NCBI GenBank assembly: GCA_964017235.1
Contig: OZ024936.1
Span: forward strand, 60,811,028-60,875,027
Reading direction: 5' to 3'
From: Sabellastarte sp. h YS-2021
Lineage: Eukaryota > Annelida > Polychaeta > Sabellida > Sabellidae
Length of the DNA: 64,000 nt
The notes beneath the pieces were generated by a model. That model was not told the DNA's origin, did no database searches, and saw only the letters and a program-made list of their open reading frames with translations. Positions 31,110 to 42,769 of this stretch are shown piece after piece. Position 1 is the stretch's first letter. Each line of letters opens with the position of its first letter. Position numbers and translations under genes: made by a program.

Positions 31110-32800
31110 GATTACAAACTTATTCTGATACTGTGGCATATACCCTAGGTATGATAAACCAAACTTAGTCACAGTGGGATTTATGGGATCCTAATTTTTT
31201 ACTTTAAGGTTGCCGTAACACTAGTGACAATGTCTCCTGTATTGCTTATGAGTGCAGTGATATAAACATTTTTGAAATTTAATCAAAATTCTTAAGGTTA
31301 ATGAATGAGTTCAGTTAAAACTGTGACAAAAACTCATCCAACAACTTATAAACCCTAATAACAGTAGTACAATCATATATTTTTGGCACATTTACAAAAT
31401 TCTAGAAAATCAGGAAACTACTCAGACATTAATAACCTTAAATCAGTGAAAAGCTACGATTCTGACTTTCAGGTGGCCTTACTTTCAAAAATATTTATTT
31501 TAAATTGCCAAAGTTATCCTGAATTTAATCGTCCTAGTATTAAAAAATTGTATTAAAATCTGACATTTTGACTTTCAAAAAATATCAAAAAGCAGTCATT
31601 AAACCTACATCCATTAAACTTATATCTTTGGAAAGCTATGAATATAACCTTTCTTCTGATTTATTTCATGAAAATCCGTTCAGAAATGCAAAAGTTATTT
31701 AAGATTTTACAACACCCTTTCACAAAGAAAGCAGAAGTACCTTTATATGCACCAAGAAATAATCGGTTATAAATGCTCAACAGTTTCCTTTTTTTTAAAT
31801 GACACAGGCAAACTGATGTGGATTGAATTAGTATATCATGCAACGTTTTGTGTTCAAATACTTTTCAAACAATCAATTATTTGTTTACACTAAAAAAAAA
31901 TTGAAACTGGTTTCTGTTATTTCAAGTTACTTCCTGCACCTCGAACTTTGACCCAGAAATGTTTTGACCTGTTACCACATGCACACTTCGAAACTGTGAA
32001 CTTGCTTATTATTTTGCAATTTAAATTTAAACTAAACATCATTGCTATGTTGAATTCAGTTTTCTAAAGGATTTAATCGGTGCCTATTTTCTCTGAGACC
32101 TTTCTGATGGAAGCTATGTGCTGATGGCTATATAAGAACCTTTTTAAGTTCCTAATGTGTACAAATATTGTGTGATCTTGTGCAAATATTGTGCAATTTA
32201 TTCAAATTATAGTTACATAAAAGTAATATACCTTACACCATTAAAGCTGTGGAAATTTATATGACATAATATCTTCTTATCATGCTGTGTAACAAGTTTT
32301 ACCACATTAGCCCCAGCTCTGCACCAGGCTTTCCTGTCCTGTGGCCAATGAAAATCTGAAGTGGTGCAGCTGGGTGTCTGTAAGAATGGATTGAGTCATC
32401 TGGAGGCTTATTATCTAACAAGTACTCATCAATGTGACAAATATCTTTGTTTTCTCTGGCAGATTGTAAATTTGTTTGATGGACCTAAATTATAAATCGT
32501 CACATTTATTCTTTTAAAATTTCAACACAGTGAAGTTGTGCATGCCATTTTCCCTTCTGATTGTTACAGCTTGAGGTTTAACTGTTTGCTTTCCATTTTC
32601 ACAGGTTCTGTTTAGTATTTGAAGGTTTTTTTGTGGCTTAAAATCTATTTTCATTCCCTGAAGTAAATCAATGAGCATGTCCAATTTAGTATTGACACAT
32701 ACACAAATGCCGTTTCAAAGGTCTATGACATCCCGTTAAACATCCAGTGTCATATTAGGACAGATCTTCAGCATTGTCACTTGTGGGAGTTGAAACTACA
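31110..32800. other. Unique AT-rich sequence
   Basis: About 1.7 kb with no gene, no repeat family and only short chance ORFs. It is one of the longest repeat-free stretches here and so a candidate place for regulatory sequence upstream of 14-3-3. Confidence 0.45.
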
Positions 32801-32828
32801 CTGTAAAACTGGGCAAGTTAAATTTACT

Positions 32829-33134
32829 TAAAAATTAGGTGTAACTTGCTGCATCATTATAACTAAATGTGCACGTCACAAAATTTAATATTTTGCATAC
32901 ACTTAAATCAAACATTTCAATGAATCTATCAAAATTTATTGGCAACCAAAATAATTACTGTTAGTATATACTACTTAAAAAGTTTTGCTCTGATCATTAA
33001 TTTTACTTAAAAAGCAATTGTTTTGAACCTAAAGGTTTTTCTTACATTTACTTAAACACTTTCAGTAAAAACTGAAAAAAAACCCCAAAATATTTTGGTA
33101 ATTATGATGCACTAAGTTACACCTAATTTCCACT
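32829..33134. mobile_element. Possible fold-back MITE with ~30-bp inverted repeats
   Basis: AAATTAGGTGTAACTT with 'gctgcatcattat' (32830-32857) is nearly the reverse complement of 'attatgatgcactaagttac' plus 'acctaattt' (33107-33134). No clear target duplication was found. Confidence 0.6.
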
Positions 33135-33269
33135 ATATCCACTCATTAGGTGTGATTTGTTATAACTAATAATACTTTTCTTTTCAAAACTCCTTTATTT
33201 ATCTTTAGAACACAAATTACACCACTTGTAAATAAAAAAAGAGAGATATAGTAATAAACATAGCATCAG

Positions 33270-33565
33270 CGATATTGTAATGTCACATGGTCAATATTTG
33301 ACATCACACCAAAGTCAAACCATCCCCTTGCACAACTACATCCCCTTGTGAACATCCCTGCCAAGTTGCAACTTTTTACATAGCAGTTATATATTCTGAG
33401 ATATAGTCTGGAGATGATGTTGATGTTGTTCAATTACAATCCCTACAAAGAACATCACTGCACAGTATGAACTTCTTTCTCCTTATGGGCCCACCAGCCT
33501 GCCCAGCCAGATGACAGGGGTGAAAACAATACCCACACAGCCATTAATGGCTGCAGGATAACGAG
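33270..33565 (+). mobile_element. Degenerate family-4 Helitron-like 3' end
   Basis: One and a half decayed 190-bp monomers lead to 'ggtgaaaacaatacccacac' and the hairpin CAGCCATTAATGGCTG (33539-33554). That hairpin differs from the CAGCCC/GGGCTG form of other copies by a compensated base pair. Confidence 0.7.
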
Positions 33566-33924
33566 GCAAATTACAGTTATATTAAAAATTGCTTATAACA
33601 ATGGTGAATTTATGTACTATGCATGACCATGTATGTATGCATGTAGCACTTGTTATGTGTCCGATGGAGGGTTCTCTACTCTCGGTTTCTCGGACTCTTG
33701 CACTACTGTAAAAAGGGTAAATAAAACATTAAAAAAACTTTATTACAATTTTCTTCCACAATTTCATAGTTGGCTGATCTCTTTATTAAAATTTGATGGA
33801 CACCTACATAAATGTTGAAGTTAACTTCCTCTAATGATTCAGTCTAAAGATAACTTTGGATAACTAGTTGCAAAATATTTCCTCTGCAGTCAAATTCCAA
33901 ATGTATGAAGATCATTGGCATATA

Positions 33925-34330
33925 TATGTTGTGTACAAGTTGGGATTTTGTAACTTGTACAAGTTATAACTTGTATAAAATCCTGTGCAAGTTATAACTT
34001 GTATGGCTGAGTTGTACAAGTTATAACTTGTACAGATTTTGTGCTTCTAAAAATCTTAATTTGTACAACTGAGTTGAATAAGTTAGGCCAATACACTTTT
34101 TAATAGTTTTGAGTCTGCACAAGTAAGTTATTTTGCTTCTAAAAAGCTTAACTTGAACAACTTAGTTGTGCAAGTTAGGCTAATACACTTCTTAATAGTT
34201 TTTGAGCTGTACAAATGAGTTGTGAAAGTAAAACTTTTTGAAGCACAAAAACTGAGTTTTACAAGTTAGGCCAATATACTTTTTAGTGGTTTTGGAGCTG
34301 TACAAGTAAGTTTTTTATAGTTTTTGGAGT
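33925..34330. repeat. Palindromic satellite with GTACAAGTTATAACTTGTAC
   Basis: The palindromic word AAGTTATAACTT occurs at 33961, 33989 and 34018, and a perfect 20-bp palindrome spans 34014-34033. It merges into three degenerate units of about 110 bp ('aagttaggccaatacact', 'tttttaatagtttt', 'gagctgtacaag'). Confidence 0.85.
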
Positions 34331-34394
34331 CCTATTAAGGCGGGTTAATTTAATAAATTGCAATTAATCATATAACTTAGGTGTACCAGGTGTC

Positions 34395-34545
34395 AACATA
34401 TTTTAAACAGTGGGGATTAATAAAAGTGTAAAAGACTAAAGAAACCCTCTTGTGACTAACATATACTAAACAGTGGGTGTTTATACAAGTTGCACCTGAA
34501 AGACTTCAGAAACCCTTTGTTGGTTAAGATATTTGTTAAATAGTG
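34395..34545. repeat. Short degenerate tandem repeat (~70 bp, 2-3 units)
   Basis: Successive units read 'aacatattttaaacagtggg', 'aacatatactaaacagtggg' and 'aagatatttgttaaatagtg', each followed by 'aaagaaaccctcttgt'-like sequence. There is no ORF. Confidence 0.65.
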
Positions 34546-34859
34546 AGGGTTAATTTTAAACATGATTGCAGTTGACTGACAATAGGGACTTCTAGAGGGT
34601 GCCACATTTATTATAAATCATTATCAGTCAAAGCAATAAAGGCAGTATGGGTTAATATAATTGCCTTACAATAAGGGCTTCTTGAGCCTACCAGACTTTT
34701 TTTTTAATCAATCAAAGCTATAAGAAGACCTTCAATAACATGATGATCATATGTGGCTTCCTTTGAACTGGGGTCCATTCTATTCATCCATTTAACCTTT
34801 TTGCTCAGATCAAAGACATCAGGATTGAAAGGTTTACCCTTTCATGTTAATATTCGGCT

Positions 34860-35438
34860 TGGGAGGAGTCAAAATTAGGATTGTATTTAATATCTATTTT
34901 ATATGCAGTGGAAGCGTTTGAATGAAAAACAACCATTAACTGATTTAACTGTTTAATGGTTATGAAATATGGAAACATGGATATATTTCGTTAAATATTC
35001 CCAACAGATATTAATATGAATATTTGAAATATCACACTTTAATCTTGTACTATTTTTAATTACTGTTAATATTTTAATTCCAGGTTACAACTTGCCAGCT
35101 TTAACAATCTTACTATTCTATGTTTTAACTTATGAGTTGAACTATAAGGCAAACTTTGACTTTATAGTATTCAAATTCATAATATATATATTATACTGTC
35201 CTTTACTATTTATACTTTCTATTCAAGGCAATAATCCGACTGTTCCTATCTATATGCTATTGTCAACTCTATTCTATTCAATATTACACTGTATATTATT
35301 TACTGTCCTTTACTATATGTATTCTATTCTATTCTATATGTATCCTATTCTAAATTTAACTGTTTCTATCTATATCCTATTTGAAACTCAACTTAAATCC
35401 AGTAGCAACTCTACCTTTCAGATATTTGAAAAAAGACA
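34860..35438 (-). repeat. BEL/Pao 3' LTR
   Basis: It matches 40313-40882 along its length (shared words 'gaggagtcaaaattagga', 'aatggttatgaaatatgg', 'caggttacaacttgccag'). The 157-codon ORF on the plus strand is an open stretch in the LTR, not a gene. Confidence 0.88.
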
Positions 35439-35513
35439 TAAATCCTTACATCTGTCATATAGAAGCATAGTCTGTACAAAACTGAAACTAATGTGTAACC
35501 CAATAGTATTAAA

Positions 35514-35718
35514 ACTCTCGCCTCCCACCTCTGCGGCCGGGGTTCGATCCCCGTCATGGCCGTAAGTGGGAAAGCTGGTAGTTGCTTGCCGTTGGTCGGC
35601 AGTTTACAGTACAGAACCCTAGCGAACTATATGTACTGGTTTCCTCTGCCCTTCCAACTACCCGTCGTGATATGACCTGTACAGTGTTGAAAGCGACGTA
35701 AAACCCCAAATAAACAAA
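35514..35718 (+). mobile_element. tRNA-derived SINE inserted in the BEL/Pao fossil, 13-bp TSD
   Basis: Perfect 13-bp duplications CAATAGTATTAAA lie at 35501-35513 and 35719-35731. The copy starts within the tRNA-like head (5' truncated), has box B GGGGTTCGATCCCC, and ends 'aaaaccccaaataaacaaa'. The insertion post-dates the retroelement. Confidence 0.92.
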
Positions 35719-35731
35719 CAATAGTATTAAA

Positions 35732-36450
35732 GAAATACACGGAAAACTAATGAATCAAAGGTCTTGTGCAAAACTACAAGATGCCCACTGGTTATCTTTT
35801 TCTCAAACACATAAAGCTAATGTGTGTGGTAATGTTGTGTACATTCTAATCATTTCCCTCCACACTCTCAATTAACTGCACATCTGCCATAGATTATAGG
35901 GGTTTCCAGAAAATATAAACATACTTAAATTTAAAACTACAAAACCCTTCAAATCTTATTGACTATACTCATTACTTTGTTCATTATATTAAATATCATA
36001 ATCATTTTTATAAATTAATCGATTGACCATAATTAAAATAAATCTTTTGGATTGTCTTCTGAGCATTTCCCCATCCTCAACAGTGATCTCAGTACACTGT
36101 TGATACTAATACTCCTTCCTGGATTTGTAAACATTACAAATGAAGTTTGATACTGTAATTGTTACTATAACTTACACAGAAAGAGGTATACATTTACTAA
36201 CTCCAAAAGACTATACATAGATACCACCTAAGTAACATATTTTACATATTCATTTTCTCCTTTAACTGTTATTGTACTCCTATCTAATTCCTAAATAGCT
36301 CATGATTTTCTACTTTATCCCTTTTCAACAAATAATAAATGTTCACTATAATATACATATTGACATGTTGACAAACTAATTCAAAATTATATACATAATC
36401 CATGAATAAATTCACAACATTTTATAGTTTTCATAATACACTTTCTGTAT
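35732..36450. other. Non-coding interior of the BEL/Pao fossil
   Basis: AT-rich sequence between the 3' LTR with its SINE and the end of the coding remnant. No domain was recognised. Confidence 0.4.
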
Positions 36451-39400
36451 TGGCTAGTTCAAAAAAAAAATGTTTTATTGTCCCAAGGTTTAAAAACTGA
36501 CAGTTCCAATGGACACACCCTTGCTATTTGTCTCTTCATTAGTTGCTGTCCTGCTTGTACTTCAACAACTCTAACAGGTCCATCATGTCCTTTGCAAACT
36601 TTCCTCACTTTACCCAAAGGCCAATGTCCTCTCGGAGTGTCTGGATCAAGGATTATCACTATGTCATCTACCTCTATGTCCATTTCTTCCTTAAACCACT
36701 TTTTCCTTGCATTCAAGATAGGAAGCCATTCTCTTATCCATCGTTTCCAAAAATGGCAAACCAGTTCTTGTACACATCTCTACCTTTGCACAGTACAATA
36801 CTGCTCACTGTCAGCCCTACTTGGCAAAAACTGACCTGCAGCTTGACCAACTAGAAAGTGGTTTGGTGTTAGTGCACATCATCATGTGGACTGGCAGACT
36901 GATATGTCAATAGCCTTGAATTAATAAGAGCTTCTGTCCCAGTGAATGCTGTGAGGAACTCTACATCTTTGACATCACTATTGCCCAGTATTGCCACAAC
37001 TGCTCTCTTTGCTGCTTTAAATATAGATTGATGGACACCTCCAAAGTGAGGGGCTAACAGTGGGTTAAAGAAACACTTTACACCTCTGTTTGCCAGTGAT
37101 TCTCTAATGGTTTCATCATCTAAGTCTGTAACCAGTTCTTTCCATGCTTTGTTTGCAACAAGGTTTGTTCCATTTGAATGTACTGACCGCATGTAAACTA
37201 CTGTCCGAAAAGCCTTCTCAGAGACATCTGAGAAAACATGAAGAGTCTTTGCTATGGCATTTTGAATTAATAGATTTTGTGGGACTGTAATGCTGCTTAA
37301 TAGATCAAACTGGGCAACCCACTTTCTCAGCTTTTGACTTAACTCTGTCGGTGATGGTTCATCCCAGTTAACTCCAGCTATCCACAGCTCCTGTAGGAGC
37401 ATTTTTCCTTGGACGATGAATGGGGATAAGAAGCCAAAATGATCAAACACAGCTGCTAATCTTTTTACGAAGCCCCTTTTAGTCACTATTCTGTCCAAGT
37501 CACTATTGTCATCTTTAAATGTTAGTACATCTTGCTGTGCCATCCAAAACACTCCCCAAATCTTTGTTGTGGGCTGTTCATCTGACAGTTCTAACTCTTT
37601 AGCTCTGTCCTCCTGAGGAATGGTACTTGGTACCTTTGTGGAATTTGATATCCATTTTCTTGCTTTCATTCTACAACTAGACCATAACTTTACCAGTTGA
37701 TTATGTGCTTCTTTTGCCTCACTTTCAGTTTTAAAGGAAGCAAGGCTGGCATCCATATATGTGCCTTTCAGAACAGTTTCAGCTGATTTGGGAAGCTTTT
37801 CTGACATCTGTCTAACATGATGCTGTGTTAAAAATTGAGCCAAGAAAGGTGATGAGTTGACCCCAAAACTAGCAAACTGATATGTGCCAGGCTCTTGTAA
37901 CTGATCCATCCCCCTCCATAAGAATCTGTGGAAAGGCCTGTCTCCTTCATCCATGAGTATTTGCATGTACATTTCAGAAATGTCTCTTTCCAGAACTATC
38001 AGTTTGTGTCAAAAATGCAGAAGAAAATCAAAGAGGCTGGAATAAGTTTTTGGGTCTTGGTGGATGGTTTCATTCAGCAATAGATTTCCATTGAATCCAT
38101 TCCATCTCTGTCCATTTTCCCCACTGGAATGTGTGGTGTATAATGACAGCCTTTCTTAGGCTCTGTTTTGTGTTCTATCTGTGTGATAAAATGCTTGTCT
38201 AAATATTTGTCTCCATTCTCCAGAGTCACTGTCTTTTCTACCCTTTTCATGATGACAGTCACTTCGGGTTTCATTGGTTTGACACCACACTCATTCACCT
38301 CCTCCATCTGCCAGAAGTTTTTTGAGTCAGATTTTCAAGCTTGTTGTCAGTAAAGTAAGTCCTGGCAAAATGTGTGCTCCGGGTCACATTGTCCCCTCTA
38401 ACACATGTCCAACCAAGTGGTGTAAGTCTGGCAAATGGCTGACCTGGTTGACTGTGGATTTCTTGGACTGACAGGTGTAGCTCTGGGTAATGGACCCCAA
38501 TAAGCATGTCCACTGTTTCCCTCTGGATGCTCTGAAACTTTATATTCCGCGAATGATGCCACTTCTGTGCTTCTCTCGCCCAGTCTATCACTTTCATGTC
38601 ACCTGCAACTTTATTTACTGTGAAGGCACTCATTGGTTTACACAACTTTCTGTCTACGCTTTCCAGGATAAGATCCGTGGGCATGGTTTCAAGAACTTCT
38701 GTATGGCCATTTAGAACATCAACTGTCACTCTTTGAAAATTGCCTTCAAGCCCTAATGCTGTTGCTATATCACTCTTTAAATAGGATCTGGTCCTTCCAT
38801 CATCCAGTAATGGGTTAATGACTATTTCTTTGGTGCCATTTCTAACGATCACAGACACAGTTTGCAGAGCTACACCCTCAATTCTGGAATGATGTGTCTG
38901 ATGTACCGTTACCAAATTTTCTCTCCCTGGGACTACTTTACCTCCAGCTTTGATCCACAACCCGTGCTTGTTTTTTGTTGAGAAGTCGATGGTGATTCTT
39001 TTGGCACCCATCAATTTCACAGGTGCATGTCCTTTTGTAGACCCTGCCAGTGTGGTCCTCTCCAAGACATCTGAAGCACAGTCCATGTTGTTTCGCACCA
39101 TCCCATCTTTTATTCAGGTCCAGAGACTTGAACTTTGAACAAGCCCATACCCCATGGGGCTCTCTACACTCTTTACAGATACGGGTTTGACAGATACTTT
39201 GACCGAAGCCATGAATTGTCTCAGCTGCCACTGTTTGATATTCAGCCTCTTGTATTATAAAGTGTCTGAGTGTCAAGACTGTACCTTGTTTCTTGTGATC
39301 TGACAGCCACCTTTGGTACTGCGTCAGCAGTGATTCGTTCATCTTTTTTGTAAGTTCACTATAAAGATAGCCACCCGCTAGCTCATCTTCTTTTCCATAT

Positions 39401-40312
39401 TGCTTTAGATTCAAAACAGCCAAGTCTAATACATCAGCAAATTTTTCCACGTCTATGAAATTTCCCTGTCAAATCGGTGTAATATTGGAAAGTGCTTCAA
39501 GATGGAGTGATCTGACGTCTCTCACCCCCAAATTTTTACTCTAGTCAATCTTTAGCCACTTCATATGCTTCTGGCAAGTGCCGTAGGTATTCTTATTCTT
39601 CGTATTGCCTTAAGTGCATCCCCAGCAAGGTTTTGACGAAGTTGTAACAATTTATATTCCGCTGTGGTTGGTGCTTTGTCAATGCAGGCAGTGAAAGCAG
39701 CTTTCCAACTGTCATAGTTGCTTTAACGCCCACTGGAATGTTTACACGTGACAACTGCTTCCACATATCCTGACCCAAATCAGGGCTGGAAGTTTTGATT
39801 GAGCTTCCAGCAAAGCAGTCAATGACAACTAGCTGAGGGGAGACCTGTATACTTTGAATTTTGCTGTACTCTCTCTGAAATACTACCATTTCATCTATTA
39901 GAGCATTGACTTGGGCTTTATCTTTCATCTCCATCAGTTTAATTAACTCACTCAAAATGTCAATCACATTTTCGGCCAGGTCATCTAACTTCTTTTGTGA
40001 CTCGAGTCAAGTCATCTGGTGAAGATTTACAGCCAATAGACTGTAAAAACGAATTATTTTGCTTAGTGAAGCAAGTCTTTGCTTTAGCCTTTGATATCTT
40101 GAGCTTCTTTATATCATCCTCTAATCTGACCACACTGTCTTCACTTAGCTCCTCAGCTGTTCCAGTATTCTTTGTGCCTGGCATTTTATCACAGTTTAAT
40201 AACACAATTACAGCACTCAATTATATCCAAAAATGTAGGTCTGTTTTATTTCTGATAATATCCAATACTGTATATATAAACCATAAACCATACTCTACTA
40301 CCAGGAAGATGA

Positions 40313-40882
40313 TGGTGAGGAGTCAAAATTAGGATTGCAATTAATATCTGTCTATTTTATATGCAGTGGGAGCGTTTGAATGAAAAACAACCATCTACTA
40401 ATTTAAATATTTAATGGTTATGAAATATGGAAACATGGATATATTTAGTTAAATATTCACAACAGATATTATTGTGAATGTTTGAAATGTCACACGTTAA
40501 TCTTGTACTATTTTTTATTACTGTTAATATTTTAATTCCAGGTTACAACTTGCCAGTTTTAACAATCTTACTATTCTATATTTTAACTTATGAGTTGAAC
40601 TATAAGGCAAACTTTCACTTTATAGTATTCAAATTCATAATATATATATTATCCTGTCCTTTACTATTTATATTTTCTATACAAGGCAATAATCCGACTG
40701 TTCCTATCTATATCCTATTTTCAACTCTATTCTATTCAATATTACACTGTATATTATTTACTATCCTTTACTATATGTATTCTATTCTATGCAAATCTGA
40801 CTGTTTCTATCTATATTCTATTTGAAACTCAACTTAAATCCAGTAGCAACTCTACCTTTCAGATATTTGACAAAAAGTGACA
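40313..40882 (-). repeat. BEL/Pao 5' LTR
   Basis: This is the partner of the LTR at 34860. The short target duplication is not certain; GCTT is shared at both outer edges. The 115-codon plus-strand ORF here is LTR sequence. Confidence 0.88.
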
Positions 40883-40919
40883 GCTTTACATGTTAAAATA
40901 GATTTAACATGTAAAGGTA

Positions 40920-42060
40920 TTATTTGCGGAATTATTTAACATTATTAAAAAATGTTGGTGCGTGCTATAGTCAAGAAGATGTCCTGGTAGCAGCAAAGCA
41001 TTGGTCAGCAAAGCCTGGTGGGTTGCATATCCGTTTTGGTGGCTTTCCTAAACCAAGAGTTGAAGGATTTGTCACAATAATTGTCACAATTACACCTGGT
41101 ACGACAAGGATGTATTTGAAGGATTTGTCACAATAATTGAAGGATTTGTCACAATAATTGTCACAATTACATGCACCTGGTACGACAACAGACTAAGAAG
41201 CTTTCACAATCGACCAAAGACACATCCAATGAGAGTTCAGACCCTGGTTTGGGCAGGGTTTTTATTACCCAGGTCAAGGAGATAAAGTATGATGTAAATG
41301 GTGTAACTTAGAATTGAGACAGTGGGAAGTCTTCGACAACACTTTGGAGAAACACAAGAAACAATCTCGTGGTGACTGTAATTTTTTGAGACAATACTTT
41401 CCTTTAAAAAGTCTTCAGTTAATCAAATGGCACTGTGAGGCATTGGGACTAACTTTCAATTTAGAGGAATAAAAACACAAGATGATGGAATACCTAATAG
41501 AGTTAGATGATGAGAAGAAGGTGCAAGTGCATACCGTAGATGATGAATTAGGGTTGATTTTAATGCAAGAGGACATAGAAATATTCATGTCCTGAAATAT
41601 GTACAATGATTTGAAGAACCATGCAGACGTGTTGTCTGAAGCAATGGTGAGAATCTGCCTGTGCTAGGATGATGTAGACTGTACTGTGCTTTGGAGAATG
41701 ATGTGTATGTGTCTGCAAAATCACCCAACTGCTGCATTCAGATTCATCAGTATTTCAAAAAAAAAAAAAAATGCAGTCATTGTACCAACCAAAAAAGAGA
41801 AAGAGAAAGCAGTGGTCTGCATTGTTGGACATTTTCAACAGCATGGCCAAGCAATTTCATTGCATTGTCACGTATGAGATGTTTAATGAGGACAAGTGGT
41901 ACTCTTTTGTACTTCAAAACCATCCAGATGTTAGTACTACACCAGAGCAAGATCAACTGCTTGCAAAATGTGTGTATGTATTTTTTTGTAATGACATTCT
42001 GTGGTAAGCATACAAATCATTTCTTCTTTTTTGTGTGTAAAATAATTCTTTGTTTGATAT
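40920..42060 (+). pseudogene. Coding-like debris, possible PC4/p15-like domain fragment
   Basis: Several stretches translate to plausible protein but are broken. Around 41680-41870 the plus strand gives ENDVYVSAKSPNCCIQIHQYF and, near 41800, QWSALLDIFNSM. Together these recall the PC4/p15 ssDNA-binding transcription coactivator fold (beta strands, then an SxxQWxxL helix). Upstream, about 41320-41480 gives FLRQYFPLKSLQLIKWHCEA, which I do not recognise. It lies between a BEL/Pao fossil and a virus-like fossil and could belong to the latter. I treat it as a fossil. Confidence 0.35.
41064..41185. repeat. Local tandem repeat ('gaaggatttgtcacaataat')
   Basis: The words 'gaaggatttgtcacaataat', 'tgtcacaattac' and 'acctggtacgacaa' occur two or three times in 120 bp, a small recent duplication within the coding-like debris. 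Confidence 0.8.
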
Positions 42061-42198
42061 AACTTATTATCTGCTTATAAATAACCATTTACCTGTAACA
42101 CTTATGATCAATAAAATTTAAGTCTACTCAAAGCCTGTCTTTATTTTGTCACTTGCCATCTGTTGCAAACCAGTTGTCTACCAGGGTCAATGTAGCTG

Positions 42199-42490
42199 TT
42201 TTATTTATTTATTTGAGGTTTTACATCACTTTCAACACTGTACAGGTCATATCACGACGGGTAGTTGGAAGGGCAGAGGAAACCAGTACATACAGTTCAT
42301 CAGGGTTCTGTACTGTAAACTGCCGACCAACGGCAGTACATAGTACATATAGTTCGCTAGGGTTCTGTACTGTAAACTGCCGACCAACGGCAAGCAACTA
42401 CCAGCTTTCCCACTTACGGCCATGACGGGGATCGAACCCCGGCCGCAGAGGTGGGAGGCGAGAGTGTTACCACTCTGCCACCGTGGCCCC
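42199..42490 (-). mobile_element. tRNA-derived SINE with internal duplication
   Basis: On the minus strand it begins GGGGCCACGGTGGCAGAGTGG (box A), has box B GGGGTTCGATCCCC near 42430, and ends in a 'ggggttttac'-type core with a TTTATTTATTT tail. An internal block of about 65 bp ('gggttctgtactgtaaactg') is present twice in tandem, unlike the other copies. No clear target duplication was seen. Confidence 0.88.
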
Positions 42491-42769
42491 TCCATAATTC
42501 TTGGGAAAACAAATCTTTAAACACAAATTTGTTTTGGGCCAAAAACCCATCAGATAATCTTTTCCACATTATGATGCTTTCCAACAAGTTCACCGATTTC
42601 TTCCAAGATCAAATTATGAACGCCATTCTTCTGAAGGTTGAACATAATGTGTAAACCCTGTTTGTACTGACTGAAGAAGTCCTGTTTATACTTTTCCAGC
42701 AACTCAGCATGAGCTTATCTTGCGGATTCTTTTTTATGGTGTGCGATCAGCAATATACTGATCACGAAT

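Larger units (their letters stand above)
34860..40882 (-). mobile_element. BEL/Pao LTR retrotransposon fossil with paired LTRs
   Basis: Related sequences of about 570 bp at 34860-35438 and 40313-40882 are the two LTRs, with the right one the 5' LTR of a minus-strand element. A primer-binding-site-like TGGTAGTAGAG lies inside the right LTR. Read right to left, the interior shows a gag-like region (about 40220-39600), a zinc-knuckle region (about 39200-39050), an aspartic-protease region (about 39000-38300), a BEL-type reverse transcriptase and following domain (37970-36870), and a C-terminal chromatin-like domain (about 36716-36459, VDDIVIILDP). The copy is broken with several breaks and is shorter than a whole BEL element. 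The LTRs differ by scattered changes and small indels, so it is not young. A SINE is inserted in it. Confidence 0.9.

Noticed and set aside
35092-35565. 157-codon ORF rich in hydrophobic residues
   Set aside because: It lies in the BEL/Pao LTR and runs into the SINE. The bias comes from 'ctattctat' runs, and the paired LTR has a different open stretch.
36478-36854. Plus-strand ORFs of 103-118 codons
   Set aside because: They are shadows of the minus-strand C-terminal domain of the BEL/Pao fossil.
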